From JBFHFS01 sp041583495 (GTDB lineage: Bacteria; Bacteroidota; Bacteroidia; Bacteroidales; Marinilabiliaceae): 64,000 nucleotides of DNA. The notes under the pieces are model-generated. The model saw only the letters and a list, made by a program, of their open reading frames with translations. It searched no databases and was not told the DNA's origin. Each line of letters starts with the position of its first letter. Position 1 is the stretch's first letter. Location: positions 81,299 to 145,298 of the forward strand of contig JBFHFS010000005.1 in assembly GCA_041583495.1 (NCBI GenBank). The letters are read 5' to 3'. Made by a program: the position numbers and the translations under genes. Positions 27,158-36,848 of this stretch are shown piece after piece.

Positions 27158-28072
27158 ATGAATGTTATGGGAATCACAAAAATTAATACTCAAAAAATTA
27201 ATGCCATTTCCCTCGTTGTATTTCTCTTTTTAACAGTATTTTCCATAGGGATAAATGCCCAACGAGAGAAACCTCCTGCTTGCCCCATGGATGGTGTTTG
27301 GGTGTTTTTGCCAGAATTCAGTGACGAATTTAACGGGACAGGACTCGACAAAAATAAGTGGATGGACTTAGTTCCTGCCTGGTATGGTCGGGCGCATACC
27401 CATGCCCTTTTTTCTCCTAAAAATGTGGCAGTGAAAGAGGGCACGCTTCAACTAACTTGTAGTGAACAAAAACCTGAGGAGGTAACCTATGAGAATAAAG
27501 TTCGGGGATTTGATAAGTTCAATATAGCCATCGTTAAAAGCAGAGAACGAATTAAATATGGATATTTTGAAGCGCGGTGTAAATCAATGAGCGCCAATGT
27601 GTGCAATGCTTTTTGGTTGTACGACCCCCTCGATCCGCCTGCCAAATACAAAGAGGGCAACTTTTCGGAAGAGATTGATATTTTTGAAATAGTTGGTAAA
27701 CCAACTCCGGAGTTGCTTAAGGACAGTGAGCGTTTATACCGTACAACTGTTCATCGTTTTGTTACGCCATATCTTGAGGGAGTTGTCAACCTAAATCGGC
27801 CCGCACTGCCTAACCAGGGAGCAAAACAACAGATGCCGTTTGAATTTTCAACCGATTTCCATGTTTATGGTTTCCTCTGGACTCAGAACGAGATGAAGTG
27901 GTTTGTTGATGGGATGGAGGTTTTTTCACGTGATAATGATTATTTCAAAACAGCACTTCATGTCGTGTTCGACTGTGAAACGTTGTGGGGTGTGCCTGAT
28001 TTGGCCGATCTTCCCAATACCTTCTACACTGACTATGTGCGTGTGTGGAGATTGGAAGATAGTCCTAAATAA
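27158..28072 (+). CDS. GH16-family endo-hydrolase
   Basis: 304 residues with a Sec signal ending near residue 35. The GH16 beta-jelly-roll is shown by FSDEFNGTGLDKNKW, RIKYGYFEARCKSM and the catalytic motif SEEIDIFE: Glu172 nucleophile, Asp174 and Glu177 acid/base. The terminal FYTDYVRVW is also typical. The WYGRAHTHALFSPKNVAVKEG-type entry and the absence of an extra bulge residue in the ExDxxE motif recall GH16 enzymes acting on galactans such as agarase, porphyranase and carrageenase relatives, but subfamily cannot be assigned by eye. It is the clearest endo-acting backbone enzyme in the locus. It follows the GH2 gene by 26 bases. Confidence 0.9.
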   Translation: MNVMGITKINTQKINAISLVVFLFLTVFSIGINAQREKPPACPMDGVWVFLPEFSDEFNGTGLDKNKWMDLVPAWYGRAHTHALFSPKNVAVKEGTLQLTCSEQKPEEVTYENKVRGFDKFNIAIVKSRERIKYGYFEARCKSMSANVCNAFWLYDPLDPPAKYKEGNFSEEIDIFEIVGKPTPELLKDSERLYRTTVHRFVTPYLEGVVNLNRPALPNQGAKQQMPFEFSTDFHVYGFLWTQNEMKWFVDGMEVFSRDNDYFKTALHVVFDCETLWGVPDLADLPNTFYTDYVRVWRLEDSPK

Positions 28073-28247
28073 ATGATCGTAACATTTAAAGGCGGGTTGT
28101 GGCAATTTTGCTCTGGTTGATTCAATTGGGAACGTCAGGATGAAAAGAATAAAAAATTCAAAATAGGGATTATTTATGGAAGAAAGTGAATTGGCTCAGA
28201 AATTTGAAAAGTTAGTTGACAAAAAATGAATTTAAAAACTTTAAATT

Positions 28248-29609
28248 ATGGGAAATAGAATATTTTATTTGTTGATTTTTAGTTTTACAGTATTTTCCTG
28301 CAACCCTAATGCAAAGGTTTTACCAACCAAAGCCCACCAGGAATGGTCCGATGCGGAGATTGGGGCCATGTTTCACCTGGATGTGCAGGTATTCGAACCT
28401 GCATATAAATGGCGGGAAACTCGCGATTATCAACCAAATGCATCTGTCTTTAATCCAAAAGAACTGGATACCGACCAATGGATAAAAGCAGCCAAATCTG
28501 CCGGGGCAACCTATGCCGTATTGGTTGCTAAGCACTGCAGTGGTTTCAGTCTGTGGCCAACCAAGGCCCACGATTACAGTGTGAAAAATTCCCCCTGGAA
28601 AAACGGGCAAGGTGATATTGTAAAAGATTTTATTGCCTCATGCAAAAAGTATGGCGTAAAACCAGGGTTATACGCCAGCGCTTCAGCCAATGCGTACTGT
28701 CATGTTGACAATCCGGGGCTTGTTTTATCCGGTGATCCAGAAGAGCAGAAGAAGTATAATGAAATTGTGAAGACCCAACTTACCGAATTGTGGACACAAT
28801 ACGGTGATTTATTTGAAATATGGTTTGATGGTGGGGTTTTACCACCCGAAAAAGGAGGGATTGACATGTTTTCCTTACTGGAAAAATACCAACCCCACTC
28901 CATCGCTTTTCAAGGTCCGTATGGATATAAGAGCAATATCCGCTTCATTGGAAATGAAAATGGCGTGGCTCCTTATCCTTGCTGGGCAAGGGCCGATTCA
29001 ACGACTTCTTCCACTGGGGTAATCCAGATCAAAGGGTTGAACGGGAACCCGGAAGGGGCATTCTGGTGCCCGGGTGAAGCCGATTTTCCCCTTCGTAAAT
29101 GGACTAAAGAACATCCCCCCATTTTAAGTGGTTGGTTTTGGCATGAAGGAGAGGAAGACTGCATACGTACCTTAGACGATTTAATGGAAAGGTATGTCAC
29201 AACGGTAGGCCGCAATACCAATATGTTATTGGGAATTGTTGTTGATGACCGGGGCTTGGTTCCGGATGCTGACATGAAACGTCTTGAGGAGTTTGGCAAT
29301 GAAGTAAAAAAACAGTTTTCCAAACCTTTGGGGGAAACTAAAGGGAGAGGAACTGAGTTGGTTGTTGATTTTGATTCCCCACTGTTGGTTAATTATGTGG
29401 TATTGCAGGAAGATATTTCCAACGGTGAACGGGTCCGGGAATACAATCTTTATGGAAAGGATAACGGCCAATGGCAAATGGTAAGCCAGGGCAGTTGTAT
29501 TGGACATAAGCGGATTGAAACGCTTCGGGGCGTGAAATATTCAGCCATTAAACTTGAAATCATTAAATCCGAAGGAAAGCCCGATATTAGGATGATGGAA
29601 TGCTATTAA
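28248..29609 (+). CDS. GH29 alpha-L-fucosidase lipoprotein (GH29-B-like)
   Basis: 453 residues; MGNRIFYLLIFSFTVFSC is a lipoprotein signal. The barrel shows YAVLVAKHCSGFSLWPT, KYGVKPGLYAS and the nucleophile Asp194 in EIWFDGG. It resembles the GH29 module in the fusion protein encoded at 46270 (both have the FQGP...IRFIGNE/IRWVGNE block and the same C-terminal beta-sandwich), and differs from the GH29-A-like enzymes at 6674 and 32329. The C-terminal ~110 residues look like an F5/8-type (discoidin-like) domain (YVVLQEDISNGERVREYNLY). GH29-B enzymes usually prefer alpha-1,3/1,4-linked fucose on branched glycans, so a branch-specific role is possible. Confidence 0.9.
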   Translation: MGNRIFYLLIFSFTVFSCNPNAKVLPTKAHQEWSDAEIGAMFHLDVQVFEPAYKWRETRDYQPNASVFNPKELDTDQWIKAAKSAGATYAVLVAKHCSGFSLWPTKAHDYSVKNSPWKNGQGDIVKDFIASCKKYGVKPGLYASASANAYCHVDNPGLVLSGDPEEQKKYNEIVKTQLTELWTQYGDLFEIWFDGGVLPPEKGGIDMFSLLEKYQPHSIAFQGPYGYKSNIRFIGNENGVAPYPCWARADSTTSSTGVIQIKGLNGNPEGAFWCPGEADFPLRKWTKEHPPILSGWFWHEGEEDCIRTLDDLMERYVTTVGRNTNMLLGIVVDDRGLVPDADMKRLEEFGNEVKKQFSKPLGETKGRGTELVVDFDSPLLVNYVVLQEDISNGERVREYNLYGKDNGQWQMVSQGSCIGHKRIETLRGVKYSAIKLEIIKSEGKPDIRMMECY

Positions 29610-29800
29610 AGACCGCTGGTTTGATGATGGCCAAATTTGTCATCTGAATTCACCAGTCTGTATAGCTGTTCATCATTGTATTTACCCTCTTGGACCTGTG
29701 CTGATATAAAGCTCATTGCCCTGGTTAATTTTTTCATTTGAAGAATCATTAATGTCTCACAATAATAAGAAGATAAACCTGACAAAAATACATTACAATT

Positions 29801-32002
29801 ATGAAGCAGTTCTTGTTACTTCTCACTTTTATTTTTATTTCTCTGTTCTCACTAAGTGCTCAGAATACTGAGGCCTTTTACAAGCAAAAAGGGGCTCCAA
29901 TTGAAGCCAGGATAACAGATCTGGTTTCAAAGATGACATTCGAAGAGAAAGTCCTTCAATTAAACCAGTACCTGGTAGGTAAGAATACCAATGAGAACAA
30001 CATCGGTGAAGCGATGAAGGATATACCGGCAGGTATTGGTTCGTTGATTTTTTTCAGCGATGATCCTGTTTGGCGCAACCATATCCAAAAGAAAGCCATG
30101 GAGGAGTCCAGGCTGGGGATTCCAATTCTCTTTGGGTTTGACGTCATTCATGGTTTTCGAACGGTTTTTCCAATCTCTTTGGCACAGGCTTGTTCCTGGA
30201 ATCCCGACCTTGTAACTCAGGCTTGCAGGATCGCTGCCAAAGAAGCCTGTTTATCTGGCATTGATTGGACTTTTTCCCCCATGATTGACGTAGCACGTGA
30301 CCCCCGTTGGGGAAGGGTTTCCGAAGGCTATGGAGAAGACCCTTATGCCAATGCAGTGTTTGGCGTAGCAACCGTAAAGGGTTACCAGGGTAATAAATTG
30401 TCTGATCCATATTCCATCGCAGCTTGTCTTAAGCATTATGTGGGATACGGGGAATCAGAAGGTGGCCGCGATTACCATTTTTCTGATATTTCCAGACAGT
30501 CGCTTTGGGAAACTTATCTGCCTCCTTATGAGGCATGTGTAAAATCAGGTGCCGCTACATTAATGAGTGCTTTTAACGATATCAGCGGAGTTCCGGCTTC
30601 CGCCAATCATTATACGCTTACAGAGGTGCTTAAGGAGCGCTGGGGGCATGATGGTTTTGTGGTTTCGGACTGGGATGCTGTTTCACAACTGATTGCACAA
30701 GGTGTTGCAAAAGACAGAAAAGAAGCTGGTTTAAAGGCTTTTCTTGCAGGCGTTGAAATGGATATGAAGGACAATATATATCGGGAAAATTTTCAGGAAC
30801 TGGTCGAGGAGAAAAAAATATCGATGGAACAAATTGATGATGCAGTGGCTCGCGTGCTTCGTGTTAAATTCAGGTTAGGCTTATTCGATGAGCCCTATAC
30901 CCCTATTGTTAAGGAAAAGGATAGGTATCTTGAACCTGAAAACATTGAAATAGCCGAAACATTGGCGGAAGAATCTATGGTGCTTCTTAAAAATTCCAAT
31001 GGATTATTGCCCCTCTCATCAAGAGTTAAAAATCTTGCAGTAATCGGGCCCATGGCCAAGGATAAAGATAACCTTTTAGGGTCGTGGGCAGCAAATGGAA
31101 AATCGGCTGATGTTGTTTCTCTTTTTGAGGGATTAGAGCGGGAGTTTAAAGACAAGATTCAATTGAAATATGCCCGGGGCTGTGATTTCGAGGGTGCGGA
31201 TGAATCCGGTTTTGACGAAGCTGTTTCAGTGGCGGAAAACTCAGATCTAATCCTTGTTTGTTTGGGAGAACAAAAGAAATGGAGCGGGGAGAATGCTTCC
31301 AGATCAACCATCGCATTACCCGGCATTCAGGAGAAATTGGTTCAGACGCTTAAAAAGACTGGGAAACCGATTGTTTTAGTCCTTTCCAATGGTCGTCCTA
31401 TTGAATTGGTTCGGTTGGAACCCCTGGCAGATGCCATCCTTGAAATATGGCAACCTGGAATTGCCGGAGGTACAGTTGCATCGCGTATTTTATCCGGAAG
31501 TTTAAACCCATCAGGAAAACTCTCCATAACATTTCCACTCACAACCGGGCAGATACCTACTTATTATAACATGCGGCAAAGCGCCAGACCAACCTCAGGC
31601 AAATATCAGGATATTCCAACAGAGCCATTGTATTGGTTCGGATACGGTTTAAGTTACACCAGGTTTGAATATGGTGAAGCCATATTATCCGCACAAAAGA
31701 TTAAAAAAAGCCAGAAGTTGAAAGCGGAGGTAAGGGTCCAAAATATGGGCTCGGTCAAGGGAAAGGAATCGGTGTTGTGGTACATTTCAGATCCGGCTTG
31801 TTCTATCTCCCGTCCAATTAAAGAATTGAAATTCTTTAACAAGAAGGAAATTAAACCCGGAGAACAGGTCGTTTTTTCTTTTGAAATTGATCCGGAAAGA
31901 GATCTCAGTTATACCGATTCCGATGGAAATAGGGTTTTAGAATCTGGCGATTTTTATGTCCATGTAAATGGTCAAAAATTGAAATTCGAACTGACTGAGT
32001 AG
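29801..32002 (+). CDS. GH3-family beta-glycosidase (BglX-like)
   Basis: 733 residues, Sec signal MKQFLLLLTFIFISLFSLSAQ. The GH3 N-terminal barrel includes 'GIPILFGFDVIHGFRTVFPI', RDPRWGRVSEGYGEDP and the KHYVGYG segment. The nucleophile is Asp290 in GFVVSDWDAV. The (alpha/beta)6 sandwich follows (LAVIGPMAKDKDNLLGSW, LGEQKKWSGENASRS) and a C-terminal fibronectin-III-like domain ends the protein. Length and layout match periplasmic BglX-type beta-glucosidases. In this locus it would finish oligosaccharides imported by SusCD. Activity on beta-glucosides, xylosides or galactosides cannot be told apart from sequence alone. Confidence 0.92.
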   Translation: MKQFLLLLTFIFISLFSLSAQNTEAFYKQKGAPIEARITDLVSKMTFEEKVLQLNQYLVGKNTNENNIGEAMKDIPAGIGSLIFFSDDPVWRNHIQKKAMEESRLGIPILFGFDVIHGFRTVFPISLAQACSWNPDLVTQACRIAAKEACLSGIDWTFSPMIDVARDPRWGRVSEGYGEDPYANAVFGVATVKGYQGNKLSDPYSIAACLKHYVGYGESEGGRDYHFSDISRQSLWETYLPPYEACVKSGAATLMSAFNDISGVPASANHYTLTEVLKERWGHDGFVVSDWDAVSQLIAQGVAKDRKEAGLKAFLAGVEMDMKDNIYRENFQELVEEKKISMEQIDDAVARVLRVKFRLGLFDEPYTPIVKEKDRYLEPENIEIAETLAEESMVLLKNSNGLLPLSSRVKNLAVIGPMAKDKDNLLGSWAANGKSADVVSLFEGLEREFKDKIQLKYARGCDFEGADESGFDEAVSVAENSDLILVCLGEQKKWSGENASRSTIALPGIQEKLVQTLKKTGKPIVLVLSNGRPIELVRLEPLADAILEIWQPGIAGGTVASRILSGSLNPSGKLSITFPLTTGQIPTYYNMRQSARPTSGKYQDIPTEPLYWFGYGLSYTRFEYGEAILSAQKIKKSQKLKAEVRVQNMGSVKGKESVLWYISDPACSISRPIKELKFFNKKEIKPGEQVVFSFEIDPERDLSYTDSDGNRVLESGDFYVHVNGQKLKFELTE

Positions 32003-32328
32003 TCTTTGGGGAAATGCTTGCCGGAATAGGTAGCCTGTTTTTGAGCAGGATGTTTTTCCAAAGGGGGGAAAGGTGGAAAAGGTGGAAAAGTAAAATAGTG
32101 AAAAAGGTAAAAAGAGGGTTACCGGATTGGATTCTGGGAGTAAGGAAAGAAAAGGTAAAAGCGTTAAAAGTTGTAGGGTCCCCGAAAGGGCCAACATGAT
32201 AGTAAAAGAATTATAAATCCGGAAATTTTTTCAGGACCCAACAAGAGAAAAAAAGCAGAATCACTTGCCACAGTTACAAGATTAGAAGAGTGACCCGTTG
32301 GGGTATTTTAACTATAAAAAAAGAAAAG
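32003..32328. other. Purine-rich spacer between GH3 and GH29 genes
   Basis: About 325 bases without a supported gene. From about 32060 to 32160 the + strand is strikingly purine-rich, with repeated GGTGGAAAAGGTGGAAAAG-like and GTAAAAAG runs. The short ORFs that cross it are low-complexity and show no family features. A GTG at 32290 opens the GH29 frame, but the lipoprotein ATG at 32329 is preferred. Confidence 0.5.
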
Positions 32329-34026
32329 ATGAAGCCTAATAGTCAATTCAACAGATGTTTAATTGTATTAATGTTGTCAATATTGATTCTTCCTGTATCT
32401 TGTCGTAAGAGTGGGAAAGCAAAGACTGGTGCCGATAATGGAAATGTCGAGAACCCCATTGATAAAATGGGGTGGTGGCGTGATGCCAAGTTTGGAATGT
32501 TTATCCATTGGGGGCTTTATGCTGTGCCGGCAAACTCGAGTGAATGGCACATGCGTAATCTTAAAAAAAGTATTGCAGAATATTCTCAATATGCAAAACA
32601 GTTTAACCCGGAAAAATTTGATGCAGACGAGTGGGCGAGGATCGCAAAAGAGGCAGGGATGAAATACATGGTGATAACCACCAAGCACCATGACGGATTT
32701 GCATTGTTCAAATCGGAAGCAAGCCCATACAACATGGTGGATGCCACTCCTTTTAAAAGAGACATCATTAAAGAGCTTGCCCAAGCCTGTCCAAAAAACG
32801 ATGTTCGTTTTGGAACTTATTACTCTTTGATGACCGACTGGGGACATGCCGGAGGGGCAATGGGTTGCGATCCCTGGGACCCAGCTCAGGAGGGGGATCT
32901 GGATACATACTTTAATACGGTTGCTTATCCGCAAGTTCAGGAATTGTTGACCAACTATGGGCCGATTGCTGAACTCTGGTTTGACACCGACGGACCACTA
33001 AAACCCAATCCTGCCCAAGCCTCAAGGATTGACAGCCTGATTCAACTCCAGCCAAATATGATTATTAACAGCCGGGTTGTGCCGGGAGATTTTAAAAATG
33101 CAGAAAGGCATATCCCTGCGCAATCCATTTTGGGAGATTGGGAAGCATGTGATTTAATAATTGAAAAATCATGGGGTTATATAAAATATGAACCCAGTGA
33201 CGTGCGGCCATTATCTGATCTGATACACGAATTGATTGACGTGGTTAGTAAAGGGGGAAATATGCTTTTGAATGTTGGGCCAAAAGCCGATGGGACATTT
33301 CCAACAGAGACGATGGATAGGCTAAAAGGGATAGGGAAATGGTTAAAAGTTAACGGGGAGGCCATTTATGGCACTGAGAGCGGCCCTTTCGATTATTTAC
33401 CCTGGGGACGTTGCACCCGAAAGGGGGACAATCTTTATCTCCATGTTCTCGATTGGCCGGTGAATGGTGAAATTGTTGTGCCCATGCCTAATAAAGTCCT
33501 TTCGGCTCAGCTGTTGGATGAAAATTCCCCTGAATTTTTAAAATATAAAACCTCAAATGGTGAACTTACGCTTCAGCTTCCAAATGATTCTCCGGATTCC
33601 ATAGCAAGCGTTATCGTTTTAAAGGTTGAGGGAGCGATTCAACCGGTTCAATCTCTTGCTTGTAATAAACCTTCCTTTGCTTCGCTGGATGAAAGCAAAA
33701 GTAAATTTGCGGTGGATTCTGACCCATATACCTATTGGGATGTTATTAAACCATCGCCGGCATGGTTATTTGTTGATCTGGAGAAAGAAACAACATTCAA
33801 TACTGTCCGGATTGGACTGAGTACAGGAAAGATTACAGAGTTTTCGGTAAAGTATTGGTCAGAAGATGGTTGGAAGACTATTTTTAGTGATTCAGACCTT
33901 CCTCGTGGTGAATATATAAAAACCTTTCCCCCTGTAACTTCAACCAGGGTTTGGTTCGATGTAACGGAATTTGATTCAAGTAAAACATGCAGGATAAATA
34001 GCTTTGAACTATTTGATGCACATTAA
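32329..34026 (+). CDS. GH29 alpha-L-fucosidase lipoprotein with C-terminal discoidin-like domain
   Basis: 565 residues from the ATG at 32329, which opens a lipoprotein signal (FNRCLIVLMLSILILPVSC). The frame extends up to a GTG at 32290, but that would put 13 residues before the signal. GH29 motifs are WWRDAKFGMFIHWGLYAVPA, MVITTKHHDGFALF and the nucleophile Asp219 in ELWFDTDGP. GGNMLLNVGPKADG marks a GH29-A-like enzyme. From about residue 445 a discoidin/F5-8-type (CBM32-like) domain follows (KFAVDSDPYTYWDVIKP... WLFVDLEKETTFNTVRIG), which would hold the enzyme on glycan. It starts a run of esterase genes. Confidence 0.93.
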   Translation: MKPNSQFNRCLIVLMLSILILPVSCRKSGKAKTGADNGNVENPIDKMGWWRDAKFGMFIHWGLYAVPANSSEWHMRNLKKSIAEYSQYAKQFNPEKFDADEWARIAKEAGMKYMVITTKHHDGFALFKSEASPYNMVDATPFKRDIIKELAQACPKNDVRFGTYYSLMTDWGHAGGAMGCDPWDPAQEGDLDTYFNTVAYPQVQELLTNYGPIAELWFDTDGPLKPNPAQASRIDSLIQLQPNMIINSRVVPGDFKNAERHIPAQSILGDWEACDLIIEKSWGYIKYEPSDVRPLSDLIHELIDVVSKGGNMLLNVGPKADGTFPTETMDRLKGIGKWLKVNGEAIYGTESGPFDYLPWGRCTRKGDNLYLHVLDWPVNGEIVVPMPNKVLSAQLLDENSPEFLKYKTSNGELTLQLPNDSPDSIASVIVLKVEGAIQPVQSLACNKPSFASLDESKSKFAVDSDPYTYWDVIKPSPAWLFVDLEKETTFNTVRIGLSTGKITEFSVKYWSEDGWKTIFSDSDLPRGEYIKTFPPVTSTRVWFDVTEFDSSKTCRINSFELFDAH

Positions 34027-34127
34027 GTCCGGGTATTGATTGACTCGAGGAAAGGGTGTTGTTAGATATTGGGAAAGAATTTAGGCAAACAACAAAATTT
34101 TAAGTTTTTGACCTTATTAATCAAGGT

Positions 34128-34892
34128 ATGTACAGCAGAAGAAAATTTATAAAAGAAATAGGAATCACCAGCTTGGCGATGTCCACCTTCCCTGGATTGA
34201 TGGCTCAGGGTAAGGATTTCGAATCTGATAAAAAAGAGGAAACAGGGAATGGGATGGTTTTTCTGTTTCAGGGTGATTCAATTACTGACGGAAACAGGGG
34301 ACGCAATACTGATCCAAACCACATCATGGGCCACGGTTATGCGTTTAGTATTGCCAGTCGTTTAGGCGCCGATTTTCCTGAAAAACAATTGGAGTTTTAT
34401 AACCGGGGAATTAGCGGGGACAAGGTAACTGATTTGGCTCCACGGTGGCAAACAGACACACTGGATTTAAACCCTGATGTTTTGAGCATTCTGGTTGGAG
34501 TCAATGATGCAGGTAGAAGAATAAAGAATGGGATCCCGACTATTGAACAATATGAAGAAACCTACCAGTTAATTCTGGAGCGGATCAGGACCCAAAACCC
34601 TGAAGTTTTGCTTGTTCTTTGTCAGCCTTTCATCCTACCTGTAGGACATGTTAAAGATAATTGGGAAGTGTGGAATGATGAAATGGTCAAAGAGCAGGCG
34701 ATTGTGAGAAAATTGGCGAAAACCCATAATGCTGTATATGTTGAATTTCAGAAGGTCCTGGATAAAGCTTGTCTCAGGGCTTTACCCGATTATTGGATTT
34801 GGGATGGGGTTCACCCAACCGTGGCAGGGCACGAGTTGTTAGCGCGTGAATGGATTCGGGCGGTTAGTAAGCGGCTCCCATTTATTAGATAA
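34128..34892 (+). CDS. SGNH/GDSL esterase with Tat-type signal
   Basis: 254 residues. The N-terminus MYSRRKFIKEIGITSLAMS is a twin-arginine signal (SRRKFIK). The four SGNH blocks are visible: FQGDSITDG (nucleophile Ser), NRGISGDKV (Gly), VGVNDAGRR (Asn) and DGVHPTVAGH (Asp and His). This resembles rhamnogalacturonan/xylan-type carbohydrate acetylesterases, so removal of O-acetyl groups is the expected reaction. It follows a GH29 gene by 101 bases. The ester target cannot be read from sequence. Confidence 0.88.
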   Translation: MYSRRKFIKEIGITSLAMSTFPGLMAQGKDFESDKKEETGNGMVFLFQGDSITDGNRGRNTDPNHIMGHGYAFSIASRLGADFPEKQLEFYNRGISGDKVTDLAPRWQTDTLDLNPDVLSILVGVNDAGRRIKNGIPTIEQYEETYQLILERIRTQNPEVLLVLCQPFILPVGHVKDNWEVWNDEMVKEQAIVRKLAKTHNAVYVEFQKVLDKACLRALPDYWIWDGVHPTVAGHELLAREWIRAVSKRLPFIR

Positions 34893-35013
34893 TTAGGTGC
34901 TACAAATAGGTGTATTATTAAAAATTAGTCAGGAGCAGGTGGTGACAATTTTCACCGATCAGGAGTTTTATTAATGGCCATTAAAGGTATAACAATCTAA
35001 AAAAAAGAAACTT

Positions 35014-36000
35014 ATGAGAAAATATTTATGGGTGATGATTTGCTTACCATTCCTGCTTTTTAATTGTTCCAGCCAATCTTTGAAGGAAGAGGCGCCTGGT
35101 CAACCAGTTCTAACGCCTTATATATCTGGCGAATATGTTCATGCTTATAATCCGCAGGGAGATTTATTCCCGGGTCCCGATACAAAAAGGCTCAAAGCAG
35201 GTGAGTATTATCAAAACTGGCAGCCCAATGATCATTGCTTTGTGAAGGGGCCCGACAGCTGTTGGCATGCTTTTGGAATTACCCATCCTGCTGTTGAACC
35301 AGGAGAAAGGGTAAGCCATGATGGTGAGTATTTGTCTTTTCATGCAGTATCGCCCGGGGTGCTTTTTGAATATTCTTTCCGTGAGCATTCTTTGGCTGAA
35401 AAGCCCAAAGTGTTGCCTCCCACACAACGTCCGGGGGAAAGCGTAAATAACCATGCGCCTACTATTTTAGAGCAGGACAGCATCTATAAAATGATATATG
35501 GACCTATTCCTTTTAGAATGGCCGTTTCAAAAGATTTATATACCTGGGAGCCTAAAGGACCTCTTAAAATAGAAGAATCCAATGGCCGAGACCCAAGCTT
35601 AATGCTCTGGGATAACCTCTATTATCTTTCATACTGCTCTGGAAATGTGGTTAAAGTTACTACCTCGAAGGACTTGGAAAACTGGACAGACCCAGTGGAA
35701 ATATACAAGGGGGAATTAGCATCTTATCAATGTGAGTCTCCAACAATCATTCGCCACAATGACAAATTTTACCTTTTCTGGTGTTTGTGGGATACTTCCA
35801 TTGCCAGTAACGGATATGGTGAGCGAACGTTTGTTTATTGTTCTGATAATCCATTAGATTTTCACGGAAAGCCTTTTGTGACAGAGCTTGCAGCCCATGC
35901 ACCTGAAATTGTACAGGGTGAAGATGGTGGAAGATGGTATATCTCCAGTGCTCAATATCCTAAAAGGGGGATAAATATTGCGAGGCTTGGATGGAAATAA
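35014..36000 (+). CDS. Five-bladed beta-propeller glycoside hydrolase-like lipoprotein (GH43/GH117-type fold)
   Basis: 328 residues. MRKYLWVMICLPFLLFNC is a lipoprotein signal. The sequence shows propeller-like repeats: 'GPDSCWHAFGITHPAVEPGE', FRMAVSKDLYTWEP, GRDPSLMLWDNLYYLSYCSG, VVKVTTSKDLENWTDP and CESPTIIRHNDKFYLFWCLW. The blocks HAPTILEQDSIYKMIYG and GRDPSL are where GH43-like enzymes carry catalytic acids, but assignment of the three acids is not safe by eye. It could be an alpha-L-arabinosidase, anhydro-galactosidase or galactosidase-type enzyme. It is flanked on both sides by esterase genes. Confidence 0.65.
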   Translation: MRKYLWVMICLPFLLFNCSSQSLKEEAPGQPVLTPYISGEYVHAYNPQGDLFPGPDTKRLKAGEYYQNWQPNDHCFVKGPDSCWHAFGITHPAVEPGERVSHDGEYLSFHAVSPGVLFEYSFREHSLAEKPKVLPPTQRPGESVNNHAPTILEQDSIYKMIYGPIPFRMAVSKDLYTWEPKGPLKIEESNGRDPSLMLWDNLYYLSYCSGNVVKVTTSKDLENWTDPVEIYKGELASYQCESPTIIRHNDKFYLFWCLWDTSIASNGYGERTFVYCSDNPLDFHGKPFVTELAAHAPEIVQGEDGGRWYISSAQYPKRGINIARLGWK

Positions 36001-36110
36001 ATCTATTATACAGAATCTTGCTTTTAACTGAAGTCTCCTGACAGACTAGACTTTAGTATTATGACTTAAGGTAACCAGATAATAATTAAAAATACATAAA
36101 AACACATAAA

Positions 36111-36794
36111 ATGAAATATGGAATTATATGTAGCTTAATCTTTTTAACAGTCATTTCCGAAAGTTGTGTGACTCAAAAAGTAGTACGTGAAACAATCGAA
36201 TGGAGCGACTTCTGGTGGGCGAACGAACCAGACATTACTAAGCCTCGTGTATTGTTTATTGGGAATTCAATTTCGAGGGGGTATTACAAAGCCGTTTCGG
36301 ACAAGTTGTCGGGAAAAGCCAACTCCGACCGGTATGCTACCTCCAGGAGTATTGCAGACCCGGCATTGATAAAAGAAACCAAAGTAGCGATGGGTAAATA
36401 CAACCACGTCATTATTCACTTTAATAACGGGTTGCATGGCTGGCATCTTGATGGTGAACAATACGAGGAAGGACTCAGAAAATATGTGAAGTTCTTGAAA
36501 TCCCACAAATCCAAGGATTGTACGTTAATTTATTCATTGACAACTCCGGTGCCTTCAGGGGAGGTAGGTGTGAAATTGGACCCGGAAAGAAATCAGGTTG
36601 TACTAGAGAGGAATCGAATTGCCCGCAAAGTAATGGCAGAAAACAGTATTCCCGTGATTGATTTGTATGGATTGATGGAGCCGGAAATAGAAAAGTACAG
36701 TGCCTCGAAAGGTAATGTTCATTATAACAAAGATGGCTATGAAAGGCTTGCCGATCGCATCAGTGGAGAGATTCTAAAACTTCTGGCCAAATAA
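36111..36794 (+). CDS. SGNH/GDSL hydrolase, probable lipoprotein
   Basis: 227 residues. The first 22 residues (MKYGIICSLIFLTVISESC) look like a lipoprotein signal. Block I is RVLFIGNSISRGYY with the nucleophile Ser; Asn is in IIHFNNGLHGWHLDGEQYEE, and the C-terminal HYNKDGYERLADRI carries the His. The SGNH domain at the end of the beta-helix fusion protein at 49509 has the same GNSIS.GY start and a similar '.W.S/N.G.H.W' Asn block, so the two may act on the same type of ester. It is a stand-alone deacylase probably in one transcript with the gene 54 bases downstream. Confidence 0.8.
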   Translation: MKYGIICSLIFLTVISESCVTQKVVRETIEWSDFWWANEPDITKPRVLFIGNSISRGYYKAVSDKLSGKANSDRYATSRSIADPALIKETKVAMGKYNHVIIHFNNGLHGWHLDGEQYEEGLRKYVKFLKSHKSKDCTLIYSLTTPVPSGEVGVKLDPERNQVVLERNRIARKVMAENSIPVIDLYGLMEPEIEKYSASKGNVHYNKDGYERLADRISGEILKLLAK

Positions 36795-36848
36795 TAATTG
36801 GCTTCTGTATTTGAATGAAAAATAAATGTTAAAACTATTTCTGGAAAG

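Noticed and set aside
28175..28228. 17-codon ORF MEESELAQKFEKLVDKK before a GH29 gene
   Set aside because: Too short to support as a gene; possibly chance or debris in a 175-base spacer.
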